DNA of 50,489 bases from Streptomyces sp. Isolate_45 (GCF_024721315.2 NZ_JANFAK020000052.1:1-50489), one strand, 5' to 3'; positions 31,085 to 39,795 are shown, counted from the first letter of the stretch. The notes: generated by a model not told the origin, from the sequence alone. Translations and numbers: made by a program.

Positions 31085-32838
31085 GCGACATGCCCCGTGA
31101 CCGCGACATGGCGCTGCGCGAGCTGGACGCGGCCCTGAAGGACGCGTTGGTGCTCGTGGAGGAGTACGCGGGCTACGACGAGGGCGCCGCCCGGCGCCGC
31201 ATCGCCCGCCGCGTGGCCGCCGACCGCTCCAGGCCGCCCGCCGGTACGGTCTGCGGCACGGCCGCATCCCCTCCCCGCCGCCACGCCGCGGTGGACGACC
31301 TGGTCCTGGACGCCGCCTGCCACGTCCGGGCGGCACGCGCCCTGGACGACCTCACCTGGACCCTCGTGGAGAGCCGGGACTTCGCCGAAGTCGCCCTCGC
31401 CGCCGACTCCTGGCCCCACGGCGAGGACTCGGCGCTGCTGTTCGGCTGCCTCCTGCACCTGGCCGACCGGACGGAGGGCGCCCGGTTCTGGTTCCAGTAC
31501 GCGGCCGGAGCGGGCTCACGGACCGCCGCGCGCTGCCTCCACCTGCACCACCTGGCGCGCGCCGAGGTCCGTACCGCCCGCCACTGGAAGCAGCAGGTCC
31601 AGGCCCTGCCTCCCGACGAGCACATGCCCCCGCTGCCCCCGGTCCCGGAGGACCTCGAAGAGGCCCTCGGCGCCTCCGTCATCTGGACCTCACCCCCCAT
31701 CACCACCCAGGACCTGACGGGCCTCACCTGCGGTCCCGGCCGTTCGGGACGCCCGCCCTACCGGCTCCCCGGCCGGCTGCGCCAGGCCGTCACGGCCCGC
31801 ACCGCCAAGGAACACCCCGACCTCGGGGACGTCCTCACCCCCGGCCGGCAGATCGCCGTGGCCGTGGCCCAGCACGCCCGGCTGGACCCCCGGTACCTGA
31901 CCGACCAGGCCCGCGCGTGGTCCAGGGAGCCCACAGCTCGGACCGGGACCGCGACCGCCGCCCGTACGGTCACCGAGGCGGTCCGGTCCGTCTCGTCCGC
32001 CCCGCTGGAATCCGTCCACCAGGCGCTGCGCGTGCTGGAGGTGATCAACCGTCACTCGGGCGGAGTCGGTCTCACACAGATCGCCCGGGCGACGGGACTG
32101 CCCCAGCTGGTCCTGGCCCGCGCCATGGAGCAGTTGATCAGGGCCGACCTGGCCACCGAGGTCGGAGCGGATGCCTACACGGCGGGCAACGCCCTGCTGC
32201 TGACCGGCACGGTGAGCGGCGCCACGCCCGGGGAGGGCCGGGGGCGCCTGCGGGAAACCCTCGCCTGGGTCCGGGACGCCGTCGGCGCCGCCGTGTACCT
32301 CGCCCGCTACACCGACGGCGAGGTCTCCATCGTCCAGTACGCCGACGGCCCGACCGCACCGCTGGTCGAGGAGTGGGTGGATTTCCGTGCCGCCGCCCAC
32401 GCCTCGGCGGTCGGCAAGGCGCTCCTCGCCCAGCTCGGCGAGGCCGACCGCAGGGACCACCTGGCCCGGCACCGGATGGCCCGATTCACCCCGCACACCC
32501 TCACCCGCCCGGAGGCCCTCTTCCACCAACTCGACGCCCGCCCGCCCAACGCCCCGCTCCTCGACCTCCAGGAGTACGCGCTGGGTACCGTGTGCGCGGC
32601 CGTCCCCATCACGGCGGGCCCCAACGCGGAGTGCGTGGCCCTGTCCATTCCGGTCCCGGACCCGCTGCGCCTGGGGCAGGCGGCACGGATCCTGCAGAGC
32701 GAGGCCGCCGCGGTGTTGCTCGCCCTCATCGTCGCGGGCAGCACCGCCCCGACGGCCACCGCGGAAGGACCCGACGGCGGCGCCCCCCGGTCGGGCTCGG
32801 CGGGACGGGAGAGCACACTCCTGTCACCGACCGCCTAG
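31081..32838 (+). CDS. Fusion protein: unknown helical N-terminal half plus IclR-family regulator
   Basis: 585 residues from the GTG that overlaps the sigma factor stop. Residues 1-180 are helical and rich in Ala, Arg and His (ALDDLTWTLVESRDFAEVALAADSW, CLLHLADRTEGARFWFQYAAGAGSRTAARCLHLHHLARAEVR), resembling a repeat or scaffold region. From about 309 to 370 there is an IclR winged HTH (SVHQALRVLEVINRHSGGVGLTQIARATGLPQLVLARAMEQLI). From about 430 to 560 an IclR effector domain follows (FRAAAHASAVGKALLAQL ... FTPHTLT ... ALGTVCAAVPI). IclR regulators are usually about 250 residues, so the extra 300 residues are unusual. Genetic coupling suggests joint action with the sigma factor. Confidence 0.83.
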   Translation: MSDMPRDRDMALRELDAALKDALVLVEEYAGYDEGAARRRIARRVAADRSRPPAGTVCGTAASPPRRHAAVDDLVLDAACHVRAARALDDLTWTLVESRDFAEVALAADSWPHGEDSALLFGCLLHLADRTEGARFWFQYAAGAGSRTAARCLHLHHLARAEVRTARHWKQQVQALPPDEHMPPLPPVPEDLEEALGASVIWTSPPITTQDLTGLTCGPGRSGRPPYRLPGRLRQAVTARTAKEHPDLGDVLTPGRQIAVAVAQHARLDPRYLTDQARAWSREPTARTGTATAARTVTEAVRSVSSAPLESVHQALRVLEVINRHSGGVGLTQIARATGLPQLVLARAMEQLIRADLATEVGADAYTAGNALLLTGTVSGATPGEGRGRLRETLAWVRDAVGAAVYLARYTDGEVSIVQYADGPTAPLVEEWVDFRAAAHASAVGKALLAQLGEADRRDHLARHRMARFTPHTLTRPEALFHQLDARPPNAPLLDLQEYALGTVCAAVPITAGPNAECVALSIPVPDPLRLGQAARILQSEAAAVLLALIVAGSTAPTATAEGPDGGAPRSGSAGRESTLLSPTA

Positions 32839-32881
32839 AGCAACACCTTCCGACCGCCTAGAGCCACACCTTCTGACCGCC
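32829..32881. repeat. Tandem 23-bp duplication at the end of the IclR-fusion gene
   Basis: GACCGCCTAGAGCAACACCTTCC at 32829-32851 is repeated with two changes at 32852-32874, and a third partial copy GACCGCC follows. The gene's TAG stop lies in the first unit, so the repeat copied the stop region. Confidence 0.8.
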
Positions 32882-32893
32882 CGGATCCACTCC

Positions 32894-32923
32894 GACGAAA
32901 CGCCGGCCGACCGGCGTTTCGTC
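32894..32923 (+). terminator. Strong stem-loop terminator after the sigma/IclR pair
   Basis: Perfect 13-bp stem GACGAAACGCCGG / CCGGCGTTTCGTC with a CCGA loop, 56 bp past the stop. Confidence 0.85.
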
Positions 32924-33000
32924 CGTCCGTCCGGAGGAGGTGGCACGCCCCGCCGGGGGCACGGCCCCTTCCAGGACGCGCAGCCTCCGCCACCGCCGGC

Positions 33001-33026
33001 TATGGTGGGAGAGGGGTACACCCCTC
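33001..33026 (+). promoter_or_regulatory. Promoter -10 (TATGGT) with inverted repeat GAGGGG-TACA-CCCCTC
   Basis: TATGGT at 33001-33006 is a plausible -10 element of the aminopeptidase gene; the perfect 6-bp inverted repeat at 33011-33026 would cover the start of the transcript, as an operator or a 5' hairpin. Confidence 0.35.
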
Positions 33027-33036
33027 GGAGCGTGCC

Positions 33037-34560
33037 ATGCGATGCACGACCCTCCTCTGTGCCGCGGCCCTGACCGCCGTGACCACTCTCGGCGTCACCG
33101 CGCCACCACCGGACCCGGACGATCGCCGACTCGCCACGTTCTACCAGCAGAAGATCGTTTGGGGCCCGTGCCCGGCCTCCCACCCCGCGGTCATGCGGTG
33201 CGGGACGCTCACGGTTCCCCTCGACCACGCGAACCCCGCTCAGGGCACCATCGAGCTGGCCCTGTCCCGGATCCCGGCCACCGGGCCGCACCGGCTGGGC
33301 TCGGTGGTGCTCAACTACGGGGGGCCCGGCGCGAGCGGAGCCAAGGGCACGGCCGAGCGCTACGACCGCTGGCGGGACCTCGCCCGGTCCTACGACATGG
33401 TCGGCTTCGACCCCCGGGGCATCGCCCGGAGCTCCCCCATCAGCTGCGGCGGCGCCCTGCCGCTCGTGGGCACCGAGTACATGGCCGCCGCCGAACTGTT
33501 GAAGGCCACCGAGGCCGCGAACCGAGCCTGCGAGAGCCGTACCGGCCCGATCCTGCACCACGTGGGCACGGCGGACGTCGCCCGCGACATGGACGTCCTG
33601 CGCGCGGCGCTCGGCGAGCCGAAACTCAACTACGTCGGCGCCTCCTACGGCACCCGGATCGGCGCCGTCTACGCGGCCCAGTTCCCGCGGCGCGTCGGTC
33701 GGATGGTGCTCGACGGCGTCGACACCCTCTCCAAACCGGTGACCGAACAGGCCCTGGAGGTCACGAAGGGCCAGCAGCTCGCCTTCGAGGGGTTCGTCAC
33801 CTGGTGTACCGCGCAGCCCGGCTGCGTCTTCGCGGGCACGGAACCGAGGCAGGCCGTCGAGAAGACCGAACGGCTGGTGGCCAGGCTGGACGAGACCCCG
33901 CTGCGGACCGCGGCCGGCGAGGAGTTCACCGGCCAGTCGCTGGCCCTCGCCATCGAGAACGGGCTGTACCGGACCACTGATTGGCCCGAACTGGCACGCG
34001 GCCTGGGCCTGCTGGAGCGGAACGGGGACATCACGTCCCTGGCGGCCCTCGCCGAGCCGGAGGCGGACAACGAGGGCGCCGCCCTGACGGTGGTGAACTG
34101 CGCCGACTACACCGACCGCGGAGCCGGTGACGCCGCCGCGGTCCAGCGCAAGTTGGACACCCTGCTGCCGGAGTTCCGGAAAGCCTCCCCGATCTTCGGA
34201 CGCGGCGAGCTCTCGGAGACCGAACTCTGCCACGGCCAACCCCGGGCGGACCGGTTCGTCGCGGACATCGACCACCCCGGAGCCCCGCCGATGCTCCTCG
34301 TGGGAGTCCGCAACGACCCGGCGACCCCGTACTCCTGGACCGAGGAGATGGCCCGCCGGCTCGGTTCGGCCGTCGTCGTCGACTACCGGGGCCACGGCCA
34401 CACCGGCTACACCCACTCCACTTGCGTGAAGCGGCACGTCGACCGGTTCATGTTGACGGGCCGGCTACCGGAAGGGAACGCGGGGAAGGGCGAGGACGCC
34501 GGTTGGGTCGGCGGGAACACGGTCTGCCCCGCAGAGGAAGTGAACGCGAAGGGCAAGTAG
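33037..34560 (+). CDS. Secreted tripeptidyl aminopeptidase-type alpha/beta hydrolase
   Basis: 507 residues, ATG 33037. Signal peptide MRCTTLLCAAALTAVTTLGVTA. CGTLTVPLDHANPAQGTIELALSR, LNYGGPGASG (oxyanion), FDPRGIARSSPISC and GASYGTRIG with Ser203 are the landmarks of the Streptomyces Tap/SlpD/SlpE peptidases. The C-terminal TAP-like domain has VGVRNDPATPYSWTEEMARRLG and HGHTGY with the catalytic His. It releases tripeptides from protein ends outside the cell. A peptide-binding lipoprotein gene follows 43 bp later. Confidence 0.93.
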   Translation: MRCTTLLCAAALTAVTTLGVTAPPPDPDDRRLATFYQQKIVWGPCPASHPAVMRCGTLTVPLDHANPAQGTIELALSRIPATGPHRLGSVVLNYGGPGASGAKGTAERYDRWRDLARSYDMVGFDPRGIARSSPISCGGALPLVGTEYMAAAELLKATEAANRACESRTGPILHHVGTADVARDMDVLRAALGEPKLNYVGASYGTRIGAVYAAQFPRRVGRMVLDGVDTLSKPVTEQALEVTKGQQLAFEGFVTWCTAQPGCVFAGTEPRQAVEKTERLVARLDETPLRTAAGEEFTGQSLALAIENGLYRTTDWPELARGLGLLERNGDITSLAALAEPEADNEGAALTVVNCADYTDRGAGDAAAVQRKLDTLLPEFRKASPIFGRGELSETELCHGQPRADRFVADIDHPGAPPMLLVGVRNDPATPYSWTEEMARRLGSAVVVDYRGHGHTGYTHSTCVKRHVDRFMLTGRLPEGNAGKGEDAGWVGGNTVCPAEEVNAKGK

Positions 34561-34603
34561 GCCGCCCGGCGGCCCACGCCCCCGGAAGCCGAGGAGGCGC
34601 TCC

Positions 34604-36229
34604 ATGCGAGGAGTTCACCGGGCCGGGTGGGCCGCGGTCGTGACGGCCATCGCCCTGGTGGCGACGGCGTGCGGAGGGGGAGGTGGCGGTGACGGCGAGC
34701 GCGCCGACATCGTCAGCGCTTCCTGGGGCGACCCGCAGAGCGCGCTGGAGCCGGGCGACAGCAACGAGTCCCAGGGCATCAGGGTCCTGGACATGGCCTT
34801 CAGGGGTCTCAGGAGGTACGACCCGGGGACGGGCGAGACCAAGGACCAACTCGCCGAGAGCATCAGGACGACGGACGGCCGGACCTTCACCGTCACCCTC
34901 AAGGACGGTTGGACGTTCAGCAACGGTGAACCGGTCACGTCGCGGTCCTTCGTCGACGCCTGGAACTACGCGGCGGACCTCCGCAACACACAGAAGAACG
35001 CGGGGTACTTCGCGAGCATCGTCGGCTACGACGCCCTGCACCCGACCTCCGGCGAGCCCACGGCGACAGCCATGTCCGGACTGGCCGTCAAGGACCCGAG
35101 AACCTTCACGGTCACCCTGAAGGAGCCCAACCCCAGGTGGCCGCAGATCCTGGGCCAGCACCCCTTCCTCCCCCTGCCCAGGACCTTCTTCACCGACCAC
35201 GCCGGGTGGCTGGCCCGTCCCGTCGGTAACGGCCCCTACACGGTGGACTCGTACGCCAAGGGCACCGTGATGAAACTGCGCAGGTGGGACGGATACCCCG
35301 GTGCGGACAAGGCGCAGAACGGCGGCATCGACCTCAAGGTGTACACCGACAACAACACGGCCTACACGGACCTGCTCGCCGGCAACCTCGATCTCGTCGA
35401 TGACATCTCCGGGCAGCAGTTGAAGAAGGTCCGGGAGGACCTCGGCGACCGGTACCTGACCCGGCCTGCCCTGATCATCCAGACCCTCGGCTTCCCGATG
35501 TACGACGCCCGGTGGAACGGGCCCGGGATGGAGAAGGTCCGCAAGGGCATCTCCATGGCGATCGACCGGGACGAGATCACCCGGCAGATCTTCCGCGGCA
35601 CCCGGACGCCGGCCAAGGACTGGACCTCCCCGGCCCTCGGCGTCCGGGGCGGCTATTCCGACGACGTGTGCGGGGAGGCCTGCGCCTACGACCCGGTGGA
35701 GGCCAAACGTCTCGTCGCGGAGGGTGGCGGACTGCCCGGCGGCAGGATGACGATCACCTCGAACACGGACGCCGGATCGCACCGCGAATGGATGGAAGCG
35801 GTCTGCAACAGCGTCAACAACGCCCTGGGGCAGGGCCCGGTCTGCGTCATCGACCCGGTCGGTACCTTCGCCGAGTTCCGCGACCGCGTCGAGGGCCACC
35901 AGGTACCCGGCCCCTTCAGGTCCAGCTGGCAGGGCGACTACCCGTACATCCAGGAGTTCCTGGAACCCCTCTTCCACACCGACGGTCCCGTCAACGACTC
36001 CGGTTTCAGCGACGGCCGCTTCGACCGCCTCGTCGAGGCCGCCAGGGCGGAGCCGGACACCGACCGGGCCACGGCGCTGTTCCTGGACGCCGAGAAGGTC
36101 CTGGCCGAGCGGATGCCGGCGATTCCCCTCTGGTACCAGAACGGCGGCGTCGGCTTCTCCGAACGCCTCTCGAACGTGACGCTGAACCAGTTCGGCGCTC
36201 CGGTCTACGAACAGATCGAGGTCGGCTGA
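34604..36229 (+). CDS. Peptide ABC transporter substrate-binding lipoprotein (SBP_bac_5)
   Basis: 541 residues; GAGGAGG before ATG 34604. Lipoprotein signal with lipobox VATAC. WGDPQSALEPGDSNESQGIRVLDMAFRGL, DGRTFTVTLKDGWTFSNGEPVTSRSFVDAWNYAAD, VGNGPYTVDSY and VRKGISMAIDRDEI are typical of OppA/DppA proteins. No permease or ATPase genes follow, so it relies on a transporter encoded elsewhere. Next to a tripeptidyl aminopeptidase it would capture the released peptides. Confidence 0.93.
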   Translation: MRGVHRAGWAAVVTAIALVATACGGGGGGDGERADIVSASWGDPQSALEPGDSNESQGIRVLDMAFRGLRRYDPGTGETKDQLAESIRTTDGRTFTVTLKDGWTFSNGEPVTSRSFVDAWNYAADLRNTQKNAGYFASIVGYDALHPTSGEPTATAMSGLAVKDPRTFTVTLKEPNPRWPQILGQHPFLPLPRTFFTDHAGWLARPVGNGPYTVDSYAKGTVMKLRRWDGYPGADKAQNGGIDLKVYTDNNTAYTDLLAGNLDLVDDISGQQLKKVREDLGDRYLTRPALIIQTLGFPMYDARWNGPGMEKVRKGISMAIDRDEITRQIFRGTRTPAKDWTSPALGVRGGYSDDVCGEACAYDPVEAKRLVAEGGGLPGGRMTITSNTDAGSHREWMEAVCNSVNNALGQGPVCVIDPVGTFAEFRDRVEGHQVPGPFRSSWQGDYPYIQEFLEPLFHTDGPVNDSGFSDGRFDRLVEAARAEPDTDRATALFLDAEKVLAERMPAIPLWYQNGGVGFSERLSNVTLNQFGAPVYEQIEVG

Positions 36230-36250
36230 CGACAGTGCCGGTGCGCTGTC

Positions 36251-36256
36251 TAAAGT
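36251..36256 (+). promoter_or_regulatory. Candidate -10 element (TAAAGT)
   Basis: Lies 7 bases before the ATG of the DUF1963 gene with no ribosome binding site in between, suggesting a leaderless transcript. Confidence 0.35.
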
Positions 36257-36263
36257 CACCTGC

Positions 36264-37301
36264 ATGTCGAGGACCACACCGCCGCGCCCGCTCGATGTCG
36301 AGGCGCTCTTCCCGGAGCTGAAGGCCTACCGGGGCACCACCACCCGGCTCCATCCGCGCCCGGGGCGCCCGGACGCGACGGCGAGTTCCGTCGGAGGTCC
36401 GCTGCTCTGGCCGTCGGACGAACCCTGGCCGGTCTGCACCGAGCCCCACGGCCACGCGGTCGGCCGACGTCCGGAGGACATCCACCGGCGACGGCACCTC
36501 CTGGCAGCCGCATGGCGCCGGGAACCGAACCCCGGTCCCACGGAGGAAGAACGGCGGCTGCTCGACGAACTCGATCGACGGCATCGCGTCGAAGGGGACG
36601 CGGCAACCGGTCCGCTGCCGCTGATCGGTCTCGCCCAGCTGTATGCGAGGGACGTCCCGGACCTGCCGGCCATGCCGGCCATGCCGGACGGCTGCGATCT
36701 GCTCCAGGTGTTCTGGTGCCCGTTCGACGCACACGGCCCGAGCGGCTCCGAGATGCTGCTCGACCTTCGCCGGCGCCGCTCGTGGGAGGTCACCGACGTG
36801 CTGACCGCACCGCCGCGGCCGCAGGTCGTCGGCTACGAGGGGTACGTGCCGGAGCCTTGCGCACTGCATCCGGAACAGGTGGCCACGTACCCGTTCCCCG
36901 GCCTCCTCCCGGAGGACCTGTGCGCCCGGATCGACGCCTGGGAAGAGGCCCTGGAGGAGGCCGAGCAATCGGCGGACGAGGACACGGCGGCGCCGGTGGG
37001 TTACCAGTACGACCTGTCGATCCCACCGGGCTGGCGTGTCGGCGGCTTCGCCTCCTGGCACGCCACCGACCCGTACCCGATGGACTGCCCGACCTGTGCG
37101 ACACCGATGCGTCTGCTGCTGACCGTCGACAGCACGGAGTGGGACGGCGGAAGCGGCAGCTGGAGACCGCTGGAGGAAGACGGCCTGGCCCCGCACCCCT
37201 TCGCCACGCCGACCGAGGTCACCGTGGGCCGCTCGGGCGAACTCAACGTCTTCGTCTGCCCCGACGATCCCGACCACCCGCACCGCCTGAGCATCCAGTA
37301 G
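36264..37301 (+). CDS. DUF1963/YwqG-like protein
   Basis: 345 residues, no signal peptide or membrane segment. GGPLLWPSDEPWPVCTEPHGH near the start and PLIGLAQLYARDVPDLPA, LLQVFWCPFDAH, GGFASWHATDPYPMDCPTCATPMRLLLTVDSTEWDGG and LNVFVCPDDPDHPHRLSIQ are the signature blocks of the YwqG-like family, whose biochemical role is unknown. A CPTC pair may bind metal. Transcribed alone. Confidence 0.85.
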   Translation: MSRTTPPRPLDVEALFPELKAYRGTTTRLHPRPGRPDATASSVGGPLLWPSDEPWPVCTEPHGHAVGRRPEDIHRRRHLLAAAWRREPNPGPTEEERRLLDELDRRHRVEGDAATGPLPLIGLAQLYARDVPDLPAMPAMPDGCDLLQVFWCPFDAHGPSGSEMLLDLRRRRSWEVTDVLTAPPRPQVVGYEGYVPEPCALHPEQVATYPFPGLLPEDLCARIDAWEEALEEAEQSADEDTAAPVGYQYDLSIPPGWRVGGFASWHATDPYPMDCPTCATPMRLLLTVDSTEWDGGSGSWRPLEEDGLAPHPFATPTEVTVGRSGELNVFVCPDDPDHPHRLSIQ

Positions 37302-37354
37302 CCCCGTCACGAGCGGCAACCGCCGGACGCCGGACGGCGTCCCCACTGCCGGGG

Positions 37355-37951
37355 GTGGTGCGGGTGCGGGTGGGGGCAGGGAACGGGCGCGGGTTTCGGC
37401 CGACGGCGGTGCTGCCGGGCGTCGCCGCGGCGGCGCTGTACGGCTGGGCCCACTGGTACTTCGCGGGGCCGGGCTCGCCGCCGGCCGCGGTGGCCGTCGC
37501 CGTCGGGGCGGTGCTGTGCGGCGCGGCCTGCGCGGTGTACTTCGTAAGGGTCCACGGCGGCGGTGCGCTCTTCGGGGCGCTGTTCCTGGCGGTGGGCCTG
37601 CTGCTCACCGTGACGACGGCGGACCGGGCCGCCGGGCGGGCCGAGAGCGCCGTCTGCGTGGTGCGCGAGGTCCACAGTCAGGTGCAGGGGTCATACGGCG
37701 AGGGCGCTCCGCCCGCCAAGACCGTGCACCGCGTCGACCTCGACTGTCCTGGTGGCTACCCCGACGAACTGAAGGGCGACGGGCCCCCGCCGGCACGGGG
37801 CGAGGAGATCGAGGTCGCCTACGACGCCCGGCGACGGGTGTCCCCGGAGCCGGCGGGCACCACGTCGCCGTGGAAGCCCGCGGTGTGGGCCGTCCTGCTC
37901 CTGGGCGCGGCCGGACTGATCGCCGCCAGGAGCCCCGAACCGGCCACATAA
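37355..37951 (+). CDS. Small membrane protein of unknown function
   Basis: Up to 198 residues. Four in-frame GTGs (37355, 37358, 37364, 37370) make the start uncertain. Membrane helices are at about 20-36, 45-62, 68-85 and near the C-terminus (AVWAVLLLGAAGLIAA). Between the last two, a soluble domain carries CVVREVHSQVQGSY and HRVDLDCPGGYPDELKGDGPPPARGEEIEVAYD, a layout like DUF3592 membrane proteins. No specific function. Confidence 0.65.
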   Translation: MVRVRVGAGNGRGFRPTAVLPGVAAAALYGWAHWYFAGPGSPPAAVAVAVGAVLCGAACAVYFVRVHGGGALFGALFLAVGLLLTVTTADRAAGRAESAVCVVREVHSQVQGSYGEGAPPAKTVHRVDLDCPGGYPDELKGDGPPPARGEEIEVAYDARRRVSPEPAGTTSPWKPAVWAVLLLGAAGLIAARSPEPAT

Positions 37952-37954
37952 AAC

Positions 37955-37992
37955 GGGAGGGGCCCGGATCCGAACGGATCCGAGCCCCTCCC
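37955..37992. terminator. Terminator between the membrane protein gene and tRNA-fMet
   Basis: 17-bp stem with one mismatch, GGGAGGGGCCCGGATCC / GGATCCGAGCCCCTCCC, loop GAAC. It lies just past the 3' end of the tRNA on the minus strand and 3 bp after the opposite gene, so it can serve both strands. Confidence 0.8.
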
Positions 37993-37998
37993 GGGCAG

Positions 37999-38072
37999 TA
38001 GCGGGGACAGGATTTGAACCTGCGACCTCTGGGTTATGAGCCCAGCGAGCTACCGAGCTGCTCCACCCCGCG
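37999..38072 (-). tRNA. Initiator tRNA-fMet (anticodon CAT)
   Basis: On the minus strand the 74-nt gene starts CGCGGGG and ends CCCCGCTA. The acceptor has the C1-U72 mismatch typical of bacterial initiator tRNA. D-arm AGCTCGGTAGCT, anticodon arm CTGGG-CTCATAA-CCCAG with three G-C pairs next to the loop as in initiators, and T-arm CAGGTTCAAATCCTG are all intact. CCA is not encoded. Anticodon at 38036-38038. Its first 23 bases overlap the end of the hydrolase gene on the same strand. Confidence 0.95.
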
Positions 38073-39795
38073 TCGGTGAACCCAACCCTACGGCACCGGG
38101 AGGGGTGCCGGTGACCACGTCGCCGGGAGCGCCGTCGGGGAGCACGAGCGCGGAGTCGGCGTGGACGGTGATCCGCACCGGCCCGACCGCGGCGCCGTCC
38201 GTCGGGTGCGGGGCGGGGGCGAAACGGGGGTGGGGGGCGGCGCTGATCTGCCAGCGGATGCGGTGACCGGCGGCGAAGCGATACGCGGTGTGGCCCATCG
38301 TGGCGGTGACCCGTACGGGCGCCGCGCCGTCGGTCCGCAGCGCGGCCGGTCCGTCGCAGACGTTCGTGGAACGGCCCCGGGGGTCCACGTCGCACAGGCG
38401 CGTGAAGACCACCGCGCGCCCGTCGGCGGAGAGGCTCAGCCGGGCGAGGACCGGGCCCAGTACGTCGACGGGCTCCGTGAGCGGCGGCCCGGTGAAGGTC
38501 AGGACGTCGCCGCGGGCCTCCAGGGTGGTGTTGTCGCGCGGTCCGGCGCCGAGCGACAGCAGTGGGCCGCCGACGGACGGGGTGGGTTCGGCGGGGTCGT
38601 ACGTGAAGGAGGCGAGCGGTGCGCCGCCGTCGGGGGCCTGCCGGATCAGGTGACCGTCCGGCGCGGGGAACCAGGGGCGGGCGGACCGGGGCGGCGGCCA
38701 GTCGTCGAGGTCCCGCCAGGCGTCCTGGCCTCCGACGTGGACCCGTACGGCCGTGGGGCGCAGGCCGGAGGGGTCGGAGCACAGGTGGGCGCGCAGCCAG
38801 GCGAGGCTCTCCGCGAACACCTCGGGCCAGCCCTTCCCGAGGGCGGAGGTGTGGGTCCACGGTCCGACGAGGAGGCTGCTGTCGCGTCCGGCCGCCCGCC
38901 GTAGCCGGGCGTACTGCTCGAAGGTCTGGCCGGCGAGGGTGTCGTACCAGCCGGTGATCATCGCGGTGGGCACGCCCGGCACCTCGGCGGCCGCCGAGGT
39001 GGACGCGCCGCCCCAGTAAGGGTCGTTCGGGTCCGGGGCGGCGATCGCCTCGTCAAGCCAGGCGGGTACGCCGCCGAGCGCGTCCGCGTGCGAGTCCGGC
39101 GGCGGGGTGGAGGGGGTGAGGCCGCGCAGGAGGCGCCGCAGGCGCAGCGTCGCCCTCAGGAAGGGCAGTGCGCCCTGGTGCTGGTGGGTGATGGCGGTGC
39201 CGACGAGGAGGGCGTGCTCCAGCTGGAGGGCGCCGTCCGCGTGGAACAGCGCCCGGGGGTCGTGCAGGCCGAGCTGGACGACCATCGCCCTCAGCTCCGG
39301 CGGCGGCTCCAGGGCCAGTGCCCACTGCGTGTAGCCGAGGTAGCTGGGGCCGATCGTGCCCAGGGTGCCGTCGAACCAGGGCTGCTCCCGCAGCCATGCG
39401 ACGGTGGCCGCGCCGTCGCCGGCCTCGTTGCGCCAGAGGTGGAAGCGGCCGCCCGAGCCGCCCGTTCCCCGGCAGCTCTGCAGGACCACGTGGAAGCCCT
39501 GTTCGGCGAAGAGCATGCCGTACTGGGGCCCCCACGGCAGGCCCCTGCCGTAGGGCGAACGGACGAGGAGCGTCGGGAAGTCGCCCTGTGCGCGGGGGAA
39601 GTAGTGGTCGGTGACGAGCGGGCTGCCGTCGGCGGCCGGGACGGCGAGTCCCCGCTCCAGGCCGACCTCGTGGAGACGGGCCGGGAGTCGGCGCCAACCG
39701 GCCCTCATCAGGCGTGCGGACAGCGGCGGCTTGCCGGCGGGCGGCGTCCAGGCTGTCGAGGCCGTCCTGGGCGGGGCGTCGTGGGCAGGTGTCAT
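38050..39795 (-). CDS. CocE/NonD family hydrolase (X-Pro dipeptidyl-peptidase-like)
   Basis: 581 residues from ATG 39795, with GGAGG upstream. The N-terminal alpha/beta domain has TLLVRSPYGRGLPWGPQ, LQSCRGTGGSGG and GTIGPSYLGYTQWALA with catalytic Ser151; VPTAMITGWYDT and GPWTHTS hold the Asp and His. The C-terminal jelly-roll (PAPDGHLIRQ..FTYDPAEPTPSVGG...) is typical of CocE-type esterases. The reading frame ends with TAG inside the D-arm of tRNA-fMet, so the last seven or so residues are encoded by tRNA sequence. Divergent from a TetR gene with a palindromic operator between. Confidence 0.9.
   Translation of the reverse strand: MTPAHDAPPRTASTAWTPPAGKPPLSARLMRAGWRRLPARLHEVGLERGLAVPAADGSPLVTDHYFPRAQGDFPTLLVRSPYGRGLPWGPQYGMLFAEQGFHVVLQSCRGTGGSGGRFHLWRNEAGDGAATVAWLREQPWFDGTLGTIGPSYLGYTQWALALEPPPELRAMVVQLGLHDPRALFHADGALQLEHALLVGTAITHQHQGALPFLRATLRLRRLLRGLTPSTPPPDSHADALGGVPAWLDEAIAAPDPNDPYWGGASTSAAAEVPGVPTAMITGWYDTLAGQTFEQYARLRRAAGRDSSLLVGPWTHTSALGKGWPEVFAESLAWLRAHLCSDPSGLRPTAVRVHVGGQDAWRDLDDWPPPRSARPWFPAPDGHLIRQAPDGGAPLASFTYDPAEPTPSVGGPLLSLGAGPRDNTTLEARGDVLTFTGPPLTEPVDVLGPVLARLSLSADGRAVVFTRLCDVDPRGRSTNVCDGPAALRTDGAAPVRVTATMGHTAYRFAAGHRIRWQISAAPHPRFAPAPHPTDGAAVGPVRITVHADSALVLPDGAPGDVVTGTPPGAVGLGSPTRGGAAR

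Noticed and set aside
37999..38072. tRNA-fMet as the attachment site of an integrated element
   Set aside because: No integrase gene and no direct repeat of the tRNA 3' end were found in the window.
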